A stretch of 9,658 nucleotides of DNA. It comes from Candidatus Cloacimonadota bacterium. GTDB taxonomy: Bacteria; Cloacimonadota; Cloacimonadia; Cloacimonadales; Cloacimonadaceae. The notes under the pieces were generated by a model, which was given only the letters and a program-made list of their open reading frames with translations, was not told where the DNA came from and made no database searches. This document shows positions 1 through 5,220 of the stretch, one piece after another (the stretch's first letter is position 1; every line of letters begins with the position of its first letter). The stretch covers positions 1 to 9,658 of the forward strand of contig JALNWR010000097.1 of NCBI GenBank assembly GCA_023230795.1, in the 5' to 3' direction. The translations under genes were made by a program, and so were the position numbers.

Positions 1-43
1 GTTTCAAGACTTCCAGTCTTGCTGGACGCGAGACGCATCCAAT
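1..43 (+). repeat. Direct repeat copy 1 (43 bp), partial intergenic element
   Basis: This 43-bp unit is identical to 81-123, giving a period of 80 bp. It contains a 6-bp hairpin (aagact-tcc-agtctt) followed by the core ggacgcgagacgcatcc and AAT. The core recurs inverted at 2152-2173. The copy begins at the first base of the window, so the element or array may continue to the left. The sequence between the two copies (44-80) is related to other parts of the same repeat family rather than unique. I do not recognise the family by name. Confidence 0.85.
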
Positions 44-66
44 CCAGTAAGCTCGCCTGCTGAACA

Positions 67-193
67 CGGAAACTGCTCTTGTTTCAAGACTTCCAGTCTT
101 GCTGGACGCGAGACGCATCCAATGCTGCAAACTCGCCTGTTTATTTGAAGCTTTCATCTTCGGTGGCGAAAGCTGGCTTTCAGTTAAGTTCAA
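67..193 (+). repeat. Left copy of modular inverted intergenic repeat
   Basis: The modules in order are: cggaaactgct (67-77); hairpin aagact-tcc-agtctt (86-100); GAGAC-loop hairpin core ggacgcgagacgcatcc (104-120); a diverged middle; and tggcgaaagctggctttcag with TTAAGTTCAA (164-193). The last module holds a gaaagc-NN-gctttc hairpin (168-181). The same modules occur in the same order on the minus strand at 2247-2054, with 27 of 30 bases matching in the last module. The copy ends about 50 nt before the Nudix start codon and includes direct-repeat copy 2 (81-123). It resembles a REP or MITE-like intergenic element. Any function is inference. Confidence 0.75.
81..123 (+). repeat. Direct repeat copy 2 (43 bp)
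   Basis: It is base-for-base identical to 1-43. After it, the sequence follows the repeat family only loosely (an aaactcgcctg-type match to copy 1's downstream aagctcgcctg), and no third copy follows within the window. Confidence 0.85.
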
Positions 194-211
194 TTCAACC
201 TTAGCAAAAAC

Positions 212-240
212 TTGACAACAAAGCTAAGGCAATTAACTTG
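212..240 (+). promoter_or_regulatory. Candidate promoter for the Nudix-UPF0173 pair
   Basis: A perfect TTGACA lies at 212-217. With a 16-bp spacer it faces a weak -10 (taactt, 234-239; 3 of 6 consensus matches). If used, transcription would begin close to the ATG at 246, leaving almost no leader. The weak -10 and short leader make this tentative. The only Shine-Dalgarno-like stretch is a poor AAGG around 226. Confidence 0.3.
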
Positions 241-245
241 TAGAT

Positions 246-782
246 ATGAAAGACGTAAAGAATGTAATTGACCTGTACCAAAATGCCATATACTGTCAGA
301 ATTGTGGCGGTAAACTGGAGCTGAAGAATGACCGTGAAGGCAAAGTGCGAGCTATTTGCATGGCTTGCGGCTTTATCCTGTACAAAAACCCCATTCCGGC
401 TGTTGCTATCTTTGTGCAAAACGAAGCGAATGAGATTCTTTTGATAAAAAGACTCTGCGAGCCTCAAGCCGGCATGTGGGCACTGCCCAGCGGGTATGTG
501 GAGATCGATATGACTCCCGAACAAAACGCCATCGCAGAAATGCAAGAAGAGACCGGGCTCATTGGAGAGGTGGAGTATTGCATAGATTGGTTCTATGGCT
601 ATAGCCCCATCTATCTGCGCACTTTGAGCATTGGCTTCAAGATGAAGGTCATAGGCGGCATATTGCAGGCCGGAGACGATGCCGGCGATGCCCGTTATTT
701 TGCTTTAGATGAACTTCCACCCATCGCCTTTGATGCCCATAGACATTTCATTAAGTTAGAAACCAATTTTGATGCACCTTAA
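246..782 (+). CDS. Zinc-ribbon Nudix hydrolase
   Basis: This 178-residue protein probably hydrolyses a nucleoside-diphosphate-linked compound such as an ADP-ribose, NADH or damaged-nucleotide type substrate. The exact substrate cannot be read from sequence. The N-terminus has a zinc ribbon with two CxxC knuckles (C17/C20 and C38/C41). The Nudix fold follows from about residue 50, and the Nudix box runs from G83 to L105. The metal-binding core E101-E102-T-G-L is intact with E98 before it. However, the first conserved glutamate of the box is M89 and the arginine of the REU triplet is A97. The downstream UPF0173 gene starts 15 nt after the stop, so the two are probably co-transcribed. The start is the ATG giving a short lead into the zinc ribbon; it lacks a strong Shine-Dalgarno. 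The fold assignment is firm, but activity is less certain because of the box changes. Confidence 0.88.
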   Translation: MKDVKNVIDLYQNAIYCQNCGGKLELKNDREGKVRAICMACGFILYKNPIPAVAIFVQNEANEILLIKRLCEPQAGMWALPSGYVEIDMTPEQNAIAEMQEETGLIGEVEYCIDWFYGYSPIYLRTLSIGFKMKVIGGILQAGDDAGDARYFALDELPPIAFDAHRHFIKLETNFDAP

Positions 783-797
783 ACTAAGGAGGATATA

Positions 798-1472
798 ATG
801 AAACTAAGATTTTTTGGACACTCGGCCTTTGAGATTGTCACCCAGGCCGGCACCCGGATTTTGATCGATCCCTTTCTGGATGATAATCCGCTTTCACCCG
901 TAAAATCAGCTGAGTTAACCGCTGATTACATCATAGTTACCCATGCTCATGGCGATCATCTGGGTGATACTGTCAAGATTGCCGGCAAGAATACCACCGT
1001 GATCTGTGTGTTTGAACTGGCAAACTATCTGGATGCAAAAGGGCTGAACACCCATCCCATGCAGATCGGGGGAGCCTTTGATTTTGATTTTGGCAGGGTG
1101 AGGCTCTGCACAGCAGAACACGGAAGTCAGACCCCGGACGGCGAATATGCCGGGCTGGCTGCAGGCGTGATCCTGAGCATTGATAATCAAAGTATCTATC
1201 ACACCGGAGATACCGGAATCTTCGGGGATATGAAGCTAATTGCAGAGCTGCAGCCTATAGACTATTTCCTGGTTCCCATCGGGGGAAATTACACTATGGA
1301 TATCCAGGACGCAGCCCTAGCTGCATCCTGGATCCGTCCTAAATGGGCAATTCCCATGCACTACAATACTTTTCCGCTGATCGAAGTCAATCCACAGGAT
1401 TTCGTTTCGGCCACGGCAAGGTATAGCGTGAGAGCGAGAGTTTTGGAGCCGGGTGAAGCTATAGAGCTTTGA
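798..1472 (+). CDS. UPF0173 family metal-dependent hydrolase (metallo-beta-lactamase fold)
   Basis: This 224-residue cytoplasmic enzyme has the length usual for UPF0173 (YtkL-like) proteins. The N-terminal MKLRFFGHSAFEI and IDPFLDDNP strands are typical of the family. The metal-binding HxHxDH motif is H49-A-H51-G-D53-H54. Further candidate ligands are H108 (TAEHGS), D138 (YHTGDTG) and H188 (PMHYNTFP), so the metallo-hydrolase site looks complete. The physiological substrate of this family is not established. A strong ribosome binding site (AAGGAGG, 786-792) precedes the ATG. Its last 14 nt overlap the 3' end of the convergent tpx gene. It is probably in a two-gene operon with the Nudix hydrolase. 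Confidence 0.92.
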   Translation: MKLRFFGHSAFEIVTQAGTRILIDPFLDDNPLSPVKSAELTADYIIVTHAHGDHLGDTVKIAGKNTTVICVFELANYLDAKGLNTHPMQIGGAFDFDFGRVRLCTAEHGSQTPDGEYAGLAAGVILSIDNQSIYHTGDTGIFGDMKLIAELQPIDYFLVPIGGNYTMDIQDAALAASWIRPKWAIPMHYNTFPLIEVNPQDFVSATARYSVRARVLEPGEAIEL

Positions 1473-1965
1473 TGGCAGCGATCGCGGCATCATAATCCGG
1501 CTCGTGCACGATTTCATCCACCAGCTGGGTATAGCGAATCTTGCCTGTTACATCGATCAAGATCACCGCGCGGGCCAGAAGACCGGCCATGGGGCCATCT
1601 ACAATCTCTAAGCCATATTCTTTGCCAAAATCGCGAGAGCGCAGCTCGGACAAAGTATATACTTTGTCTATCCCTTCCGCGGCACAAAAGCGTTCCAAAG
1701 CAAAAGGAAGGTCTCTGGAAATACCCAGGACTATCGTATTCTCCATCGCTGTAGCCCTTTCATTGAAGGTGCGCACGCTGGTGGAACAGACGCCGGTATC
1801 TATGGAAGGATAGATGTTCATGAGAATGTTTTTGCCCTTATATTCTGGGAGGCTGTGATCGGACAAATCCGTAGCAGTCAGGACAAAATCTTGGGCCATG
1901 CTGCCGACTTTGGGAAGCTCGGCATTCGTATTTATAGGGTTTCCATGTAATTTAATTTTAGCCAT
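1459..1965 (-). CDS. tpx: Thiol peroxidase (Tpx-type 2-Cys peroxiredoxin)
   Basis: Tpx reduces hydrogen peroxide and small organic hydroperoxides in the cytoplasm, normally using thioredoxin as electron donor. The 168-residue length matches the family. The peroxidatic site is P53-S-I-D-T57-G-V-C60, the resolving cysteine is C94 in the DLPFALERFC stretch, and the supporting arginine is R132 (GLLARAV). All expected catalytic residues are present. The ATG at 1965 is preceded by AAAGGAGC (1971-1978). The gene is transcribed alone toward the left and overlaps the end of the convergent UPF0173 gene by 14 nt. The inverted repeat element lies upstream, between it and ffh. Confidence 0.96.
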   Translation of the reverse strand: MAKIKLHGNPINTNAELPKVGSMAQDFVLTATDLSDHSLPEYKGKNILMNIYPSIDTGVCSTSVRTFNERATAMENTIVLGISRDLPFALERFCAAEGIDKVYTLSELRSRDFGKEYGLEIVDGPMAGLLARAVILIDVTGKIRYTQLVDEIVHEPDYDAAIAAIKAL

Positions 1966-1992
1966 GATGGGCTCCTTTATTCGTTTATTTTG

Positions 1993-2023
1993 AGTATATC
2001 ATAAAGATAAGCGATTTTTTCAA
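1993..2023 (-). promoter_or_regulatory. Candidate tpx promoter
   Basis: Read on the minus strand, TTGAAA (2018-2023, 5 of 6 matches to the -35 consensus) is followed 19 bp later by TATACT (1993-1998). An overlapping TATGAT (1998-2003) is a second possible -10, but its spacing is too short. The stretch is AT-rich and lies 28 nt or more upstream of the tpx ATG, outside the repeat element. The spacer is longer than ideal. Confidence 0.4.
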
Positions 2024-2114
2024 AATGGCAAATATGGAGCTGGAGTAGCCGGTTTCAACTTAACTGAAAGCGGGCTTTCGCCAGTGTGAAGGCAAGCCTG
2101 ATTCTTTGTGCTTT

Positions 2115-2162
2115 GCTGGATTGGATGCGTGCTGGATTGGATGAGTGCTGGATTGGATGCGT
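2115..2162 (+). repeat. Threefold 16-bp tandem repeat
   Basis: Three consecutive units of gctggattggatgcgt occupy 2115-2130, 2131-2146 and 2147-2162. The middle unit differs by one base (gatgagt for gatgcgt). The last unit runs into the shared repeat core. The left element has only one such unit, so this is a local expansion. Confidence 0.9.
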
Positions 2163-2189
2163 CTCGCGTCCAGTAAGGCCAAGGGCCTT

Positions 2190-2214
2190 AAAAAAAGAGC
2201 AGGTCTCGTGCTCT
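2190..2214 (-). terminator. Intrinsic terminator downstream of ffh
   Basis: On the minus strand, 70 nt after the ffh stop, AGAGCA pairs with TGCTCT (2209-2214 with 2196-2201) around a 7-nt loop. A run of seven T follows (2196-2190). Just before it is a separate 8-bp hairpin (2214-2232, tgcaggcg/cgcctgca) that shares the base at 2214, so the two stems may compete or stack. The stem is short but the T-run is good. It would end the DUF721-rpe-ffh transcript before tpx. Confidence 0.6.
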
Positions 2215-2232
2215 GCAGGCGAGACGCCTGCA
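2214..2232. repeat. Perfect GAGAC-loop hairpin module
   Basis: The segment gcaggcgagacgcctgc (2215-2231) with flanking T/A forms an 8-bp perfect stem. It has the same gc-GAGAC-gc centre as the cores at 24-40, 104-120 and (inverted) 2155-2171, but different outer stem bases. Like copy 1 and the inverted copy, it is followed by AATCCAG. It therefore appears to be a variant of the same hairpin inserted in opposite orientation to the right element. Confidence 0.65.
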
Positions 2233-2284
2233 ATCCAGCAGTTTCCGCAATCGAAGAGGCAAGGGAAAGCGGGGAGAGGAGAGC

Positions 2285-3616
2285 TTACTGTTGCCCCTTC
2301 ATCATGGCTTCCATCTGCTTCATACCTTTGGGAGTGCTCATCTTCTTCATCATCTTTTTCATGTCTTCAAATTGCCGCATGAGGCGGTTTACTTCCATCA
2401 CCGGGCGACCACAGCCTTTGGAGATGCGCAGGCGCCGGCTGCCATTGAGCAGGTGAGGCTTTTCTCTCTCCTGATGGGTCATGGATTGGATGATGGCTTC
2501 CACGTGTTTGAGGGCCTTGTCATCGATTTTGAGATCAGCCGGAAGCTTCGAGCCCAGACCGGGGATCATGCGGATCACGGATTCGAGGGGGCCCATTTTC
2601 TTGATGCTCTCCAGCTGCTTGAGGAAGTCATTCAGGGTAAATTGGTTCTTGAGCATCTTGCGGGCCAGCTTTTCTTCCTCTTCGATATCCATGGTCTCTT
2701 CGGCCTTTTCGATGAGGGTCAGCACGTCTCCCATGCCCAAAATCCTGGAGGCCATGCGGTCTGGATAAAATACTTCCAGATCCGGAATCTTTTCTCCAGT
2801 TCCCACAAATGCTACGGGGCGATCTGTAACCGCTTTGATAGAAAGAGCCGCTCCACCGCGGGCATCGCCATCCAGCTTGGTAAGGATCACGGCGTCGAAG
2901 GCGAGTTTATTGTAAAATTCAGAGGCTACGGTCACGGCATCCTGTCCGGTCATGGCATCGGCCACGAAGAAGATGTAATCCGGTTTGACATGCTCTTTGA
3001 GGCGGGCAACTTCATCCATCATCTCGGTATCGATATGCAGGCGTCCGGCGGTATCAAAAATGAGCAGATTAGTGAAATCCGCATAGGCAATTTTGAGCGC
3101 AGCTTCGGCGATCTTGACTACATCTTTGCTGTCTTCAGCTACCACCGGGATGTCGATCTGCCGTCCCAAGACCTTGAGCTGTTCGATGGCGGCGGGGCGA
3201 TACACATCGCAGGCTACCATCATCGGTTTGATACCTTTTTTGCGGTACATGGCAGCGAGCTTGGCGCAAGCGGTAGTTTTACCAGAGCCCTGCAAGCCCA
3301 CCATCATGATCTTGGTAAGTTTATTGTTATAGACCTTCATTTCAAAGCCTTCGGTGTCCATCAGGGCGATGAGCTGCTCGTGCACTATCTTTACGATCTG
3401 CTGCCCGGGGGTGAGGGATTTCATCACATCTGCACCCAAAGCGCGAACTTCGACGGCTTTGATAAAGTTCTTTACGATTTTAAAATTGACATCGGCTTCC
3501 AGCAGAGCCAGACGAATCTCGCGCATGCTGTCTTTGATGTTCTTTTCGGTGAGGTATCCGCTGCCTTTGAGGCCACGGAAAATCTTATCCATTCGGTCGG
3601 ATAGACTATTGAACAT
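2285..3616 (-). CDS. ffh: Signal recognition particle GTPase Ffh (SRP54)
   Basis: This is the protein subunit of bacterial SRP. It binds 4.5S RNA and signal sequences on nascent membrane proteins and delivers ribosomes to FtsY. At 443 residues it is full length. The N domain spans about 1-95. The G domain has GLQGSGKTT (107-115), DVYRPAA (137-143), DTAGR (188-192), TKLDGDARGG (246-255) and VGTGEK (271-276). The methionine-rich M domain covers about 310-443 and includes the RNA-binding SRRLRISKGCG (393-403) and EVNRLMRQFEDMKKMMKKM. The usual GSG of the RNA-binding motif is GCG here (C402). The start has AAGGGGC (3624-3630) upstream inside the end of rpe and begins 2 nt after the rpe stop, suggesting translational coupling. 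A terminator follows the stop. Confidence 0.98.
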   Translation of the reverse strand: MFNSLSDRMDKIFRGLKGSGYLTEKNIKDSMREIRLALLEADVNFKIVKNFIKAVEVRALGADVMKSLTPGQQIVKIVHEQLIALMDTEGFEMKVYNNKLTKIMMVGLQGSGKTTACAKLAAMYRKKGIKPMMVACDVYRPAAIEQLKVLGRQIDIPVVAEDSKDVVKIAEAALKIAYADFTNLLIFDTAGRLHIDTEMMDEVARLKEHVKPDYIFFVADAMTGQDAVTVASEFYNKLAFDAVILTKLDGDARGGAALSIKAVTDRPVAFVGTGEKIPDLEVFYPDRMASRILGMGDVLTLIEKAEETMDIEEEEKLARKMLKNQFTLNDFLKQLESIKKMGPLESVIRMIPGLGSKLPADLKIDDKALKHVEAIIQSMTHQEREKPHLLNGSRRLRISKGCGRPVMEVNRLMRQFEDMKKMMKKMSTPKGMKQMEAMMKGQQ

Positions 3617-3618
3617 TT

Positions 3619-4263
3619 TTATTGCCCCTTGAGAGTAGTTATGGATTTATCGTAATCTTTTGAGCCAAATATATATGAGGCTGAAACCAGGATGTCCGCT
3701 TTCGCCTCTCTTAAAGCTGGACTGGTCTGTGCATTCACGCCGCCATCCACTTCGATGAGGAAATCCATATTACGGCTTTTCCTGATCCGATCCAGCTCTT
3801 TGATCTTAGCTATGGCAGAAGGGATGAAGCTCTGGGCGGAATAGCCCGGATTCACACTCATTGCGAGCACATAGTCCAAATCCTCCAGAATGCTATCCAG
3901 GGTATTGACGGGAGTAGCTGGATTCAGAGCGATGCCGGCTTTCATACCATGATCTTTGATCTGCTGGATGAGGCGGTGGCTGTGATACACGGTTTCCTGA
4001 TGAAAGGAGAACCAGCTCACCCCCAGCCGGGACAGGCCATCTATATAATTCTGAGGATTGGTGACCATCAGGTGTGCATCCAGAGGCTGATCCGTAAGAC
4101 CACGGATACAGGATACCAAGGGGTAGCCAAAGCTGAGATTGGGGACAAAGTGACCATCCATCAAATCCAGATGTATGATATCAGCGCTTTTTAGCCGGTT
4201 TATCTCATCTGCGAGACGGGAAAAATCCGCTGAAAGCACGGATGCGGCAATAAGTGTATTCAT
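3619..4263 (-). CDS. rpe: Ribulose-phosphate 3-epimerase
   Basis: Rpe interconverts ribulose 5-phosphate and xylulose 5-phosphate in the non-oxidative pentose phosphate pathway, a cytosolic TIM-barrel enzyme with a divalent metal. The 214-residue length is normal. Metal and catalytic residues are visible: H31-L-D33-L-M-D-G, H64 (DAHLMV) and D173 (VDGGVN). Two phosphate-binding segments are atypical: VNPGYSAQSF (137-146) where VNPGFGGQ is usual, and VSASYIFG (193-200) where VAGSAIFG is usual. The ATG has a strong AGGAGGAG site (4267-4274) and overlaps the stop of the DUF721 gene as ATGA. ffh follows 2 nt after the stop. Family membership is clear; a related sugar-phosphate epimerase specificity (for example allulose-6-phosphate) cannot be excluded. 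Confidence 0.92.
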   Translation of the reverse strand: MNTLIAASVLSADFSRLADEINRLKSADIIHLDLMDGHFVPNLSFGYPLVSCIRGLTDQPLDAHLMVTNPQNYIDGLSRLGVSWFSFHQETVYHSHRLIQQIKDHGMKAGIALNPATPVNTLDSILEDLDYVLAMSVNPGYSAQSFIPSAIAKIKELDRIRKSRNMDFLIEVDGGVNAQTSPALREAKADILVSASYIFGSKDYDKSITTLKGQ

Positions 4264-4568
4264 TTTCTCCTCCTGTGCCCTGTTCTGATTGTGAAGACTA
4301 TGTCTTGCAAATCTTCACCAAATTGGCTTTTGTAATTCTTTAATATATCGGTTTTGAGCAGGATCAATTCCTGCATCCAGGCGCTGTTTTGCACGCCTAC
4401 GAAGAGCACGTTGTTATCTAATTTTACGGGATGAGACCGCTCTGCCAAAAGCTCTCCCACCAGTTTCTTCCAGGCCAGATAGACACTGATAAAGCGCTGG
4501 TGCTTCTCTCCGCCCAAGCGGTAGATCACGCTTTGGAATCTATTATCTGCTCTTAAAAAAGCCATCAT
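4260..4568 (-). CDS. DUF721 / DciA-like protein
   Basis: This small protein of about 102 residues has the DUF721 pattern: an N-terminal helical part (AWKKLVGELLAERSHPVKL), then a strand-rich segment LFVGVQNSAWMQELILLKTDILKNY. DciA members of this family help load the replicative helicase in bacteria lacking DnaC or DnaI, so that role is plausible but inferred. I place the start at the ATG-ATG pair (4563-4568). A longer reading from GTG at 4584-4586 would begin inside a strong hairpin and has no ribosome binding site. The ATG also lacks a good Shine-Dalgarno. The stop overlaps the rpe start (ATGA, 4260-4263), so DUF721-rpe-ffh look like one transcriptional unit. Confidence 0.75.
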   Translation of the reverse strand: MMAFLRADNRFQSVIYRLGGEKHQRFISVYLAWKKLVGELLAERSHPVKLDNNVLFVGVQNSAWMQELILLKTDILKNYKSQFGEDLQDIVFTIRTGHRRRK

Positions 4569-4571
4569 AGC

Positions 4572-4614
4572 TAAAAGGGAGTACACCCGGATGCATCCGG
4601 CAATAGTACTCCCT
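4572..4614 (-). terminator. Hairpin with T-rich tail between membrane-protein gene and DUF721
   Basis: A 9-bp outer stem (agggagtac 4576-4584 with gtactccct 4606-4614) encloses a perfect 14-bp palindrome, ccggatgcatccgg (4587-4600). On the minus strand the hairpin is followed by TTTTAG (4576-4571). It begins 15 nt after the stop of the six-helix membrane protein gene and ends a few bases before the DUF721 ATG. It fits an intrinsic terminator of the upstream operon, or a leader/attenuator for DUF721-rpe-ffh. The T-run is short, so termination may be partial. Confidence 0.6.
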
Positions 4615-4628
4615 GTAAATATAGGATT

Positions 4629-5204
4629 TTAGTCCTGATGACAGAACAGATTTCTGGCGTTGTATGCCAAAATCAACACAGCCATGGCCACGTAATAGAC
4701 AGAGCCTATACCCATGGTGCTGCGATCCACATTGGACATCAGGATGCCGGGCAACATAGCGGCTATCAGGAAGCTGATATATCCGATAATGCGGTTTGTC
4801 AGACTATAGCCTTTGATATTTATCTGATAAACAGCCAATAAAACCAGCGCGATAAATACGAGCGTTATACCAAGCATTATGCTCACGACCGCTCCCGGAG
4901 TCAGGCTTTCTGGCAGATTAATCACACTGGAGCGCAAGGCTATCAGCATTGGAGCGATGATGGCAAGCAACATAAGAATCGCCGCCACGATAATTCTCAA
5001 ATTCTTGTTTGATTTTGAGACCACTTCAAAATGACGTTGATTCTTCCTGAGTGTGAGATACACTATGAAACTCATAAGCAGGAAAAAGCCAGCATAAACC
5101 AGCATCATTATTGGCCTGCCAGTGATCATACCCATTACGGATAACACCGCTATGAATAGTACCAGCCAGGCTATTTGCTTGACCTTAAAGAACGTATCTT
5201 TCAT
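4629..5204 (-). CDS. Unrecognised six-helix membrane protein
   Basis: I do not recognise this 191-residue protein. Hydrophobic stretches at about 11-29, 33-53, 71-90, 105-126, 137-156 and 165-183 predict six inner-membrane helices. Short basic loops (LRKNQRH near 52-58, SKSNKNLR 63-70) suggest an inside-facing loop between helices 2 and 3. No catalytic motif is evident. It has a good GGGAGG site (5210-5215) before the ATG and follows rplI by 16 nt, so it is translated and co-transcribed with the ribosomal genes. A terminator-like hairpin follows, making it the last gene of the prs-rplI run. Confidence 0.8.
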   Translation of the reverse strand: MKDTFFKVKQIAWLVLFIAVLSVMGMITGRPIMMLVYAGFFLLMSFIVYLTLRKNQRHFEVVSKSNKNLRIIVAAILMLLAIIAPMLIALRSSVINLPESLTPGAVVSIMLGITLVFIALVLLAVYQINIKGYSLTNRIIGYISFLIAAMLPGILMSNVDRSTMGIGSVYYVAMAVLILAYNARNLFCHQD

Positions 5205-5220
5205 GGGAACCTCCCGGATC

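Larger units (their letters stand above)
2054..2247 (-). repeat. Right, inverted copy of modular intergenic repeat
   Basis: Read on the minus strand it carries the same modules as 67-193: cggaaactgct (2237-2247), a 6-bp hairpin (2175-2189), the 22-bp core shared exactly with 102-123 (2152-2173), and the terminal gaaagc-NN-gctttc module ending TTAAGTTGAA (2054-2083). It is longer than the left copy because of an extra hairpin segment with duplicated CTGCT (2198-2241) and a threefold 16-bp tandem repeat. It fills most of the 319-bp gap between tpx and ffh. The rest of that gap holds the tpx promoter region and a short ffh-side spacer. Confidence 0.75.

Noticed and set aside
1..123. CRISPR array: 43-bp repeats starting GTTTC with a 37-bp spacer
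   Set aside because: Only two units are visible, the spacer and flanks are related to the same repeat family, and the repeat core recurs inverted near 2160 outside any array. There are no cas genes. An array continuing left of the window cannot be fully excluded.
2190..2284. 4.5S RNA (ffs) gene next to ffh
   Set aside because: The hairpins here are short repeat modules. I see no extended SRP RNA stem or its conserved tetraloop and symmetric-loop features.
2086..2456. Two plus-strand open frames across the repeat region into the end of ffh
   Set aside because: They consist of repeat sequence plus antisense ffh and have no ribosome binding site or family resemblance.
2291..3604. 437-codon open frame on the plus strand opposite ffh
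   Set aside because: It is the antisense shadow of a complete, motif-rich Ffh. The translation is rich in His, Phe and Gly without any recognisable domain and has no independent support.
4584..4586. GTG start for the DUF721 gene
   Set aside because: It falls inside the terminator-like hairpin and has no ribosome binding site. The ATG-ATG six codons later is preferred.
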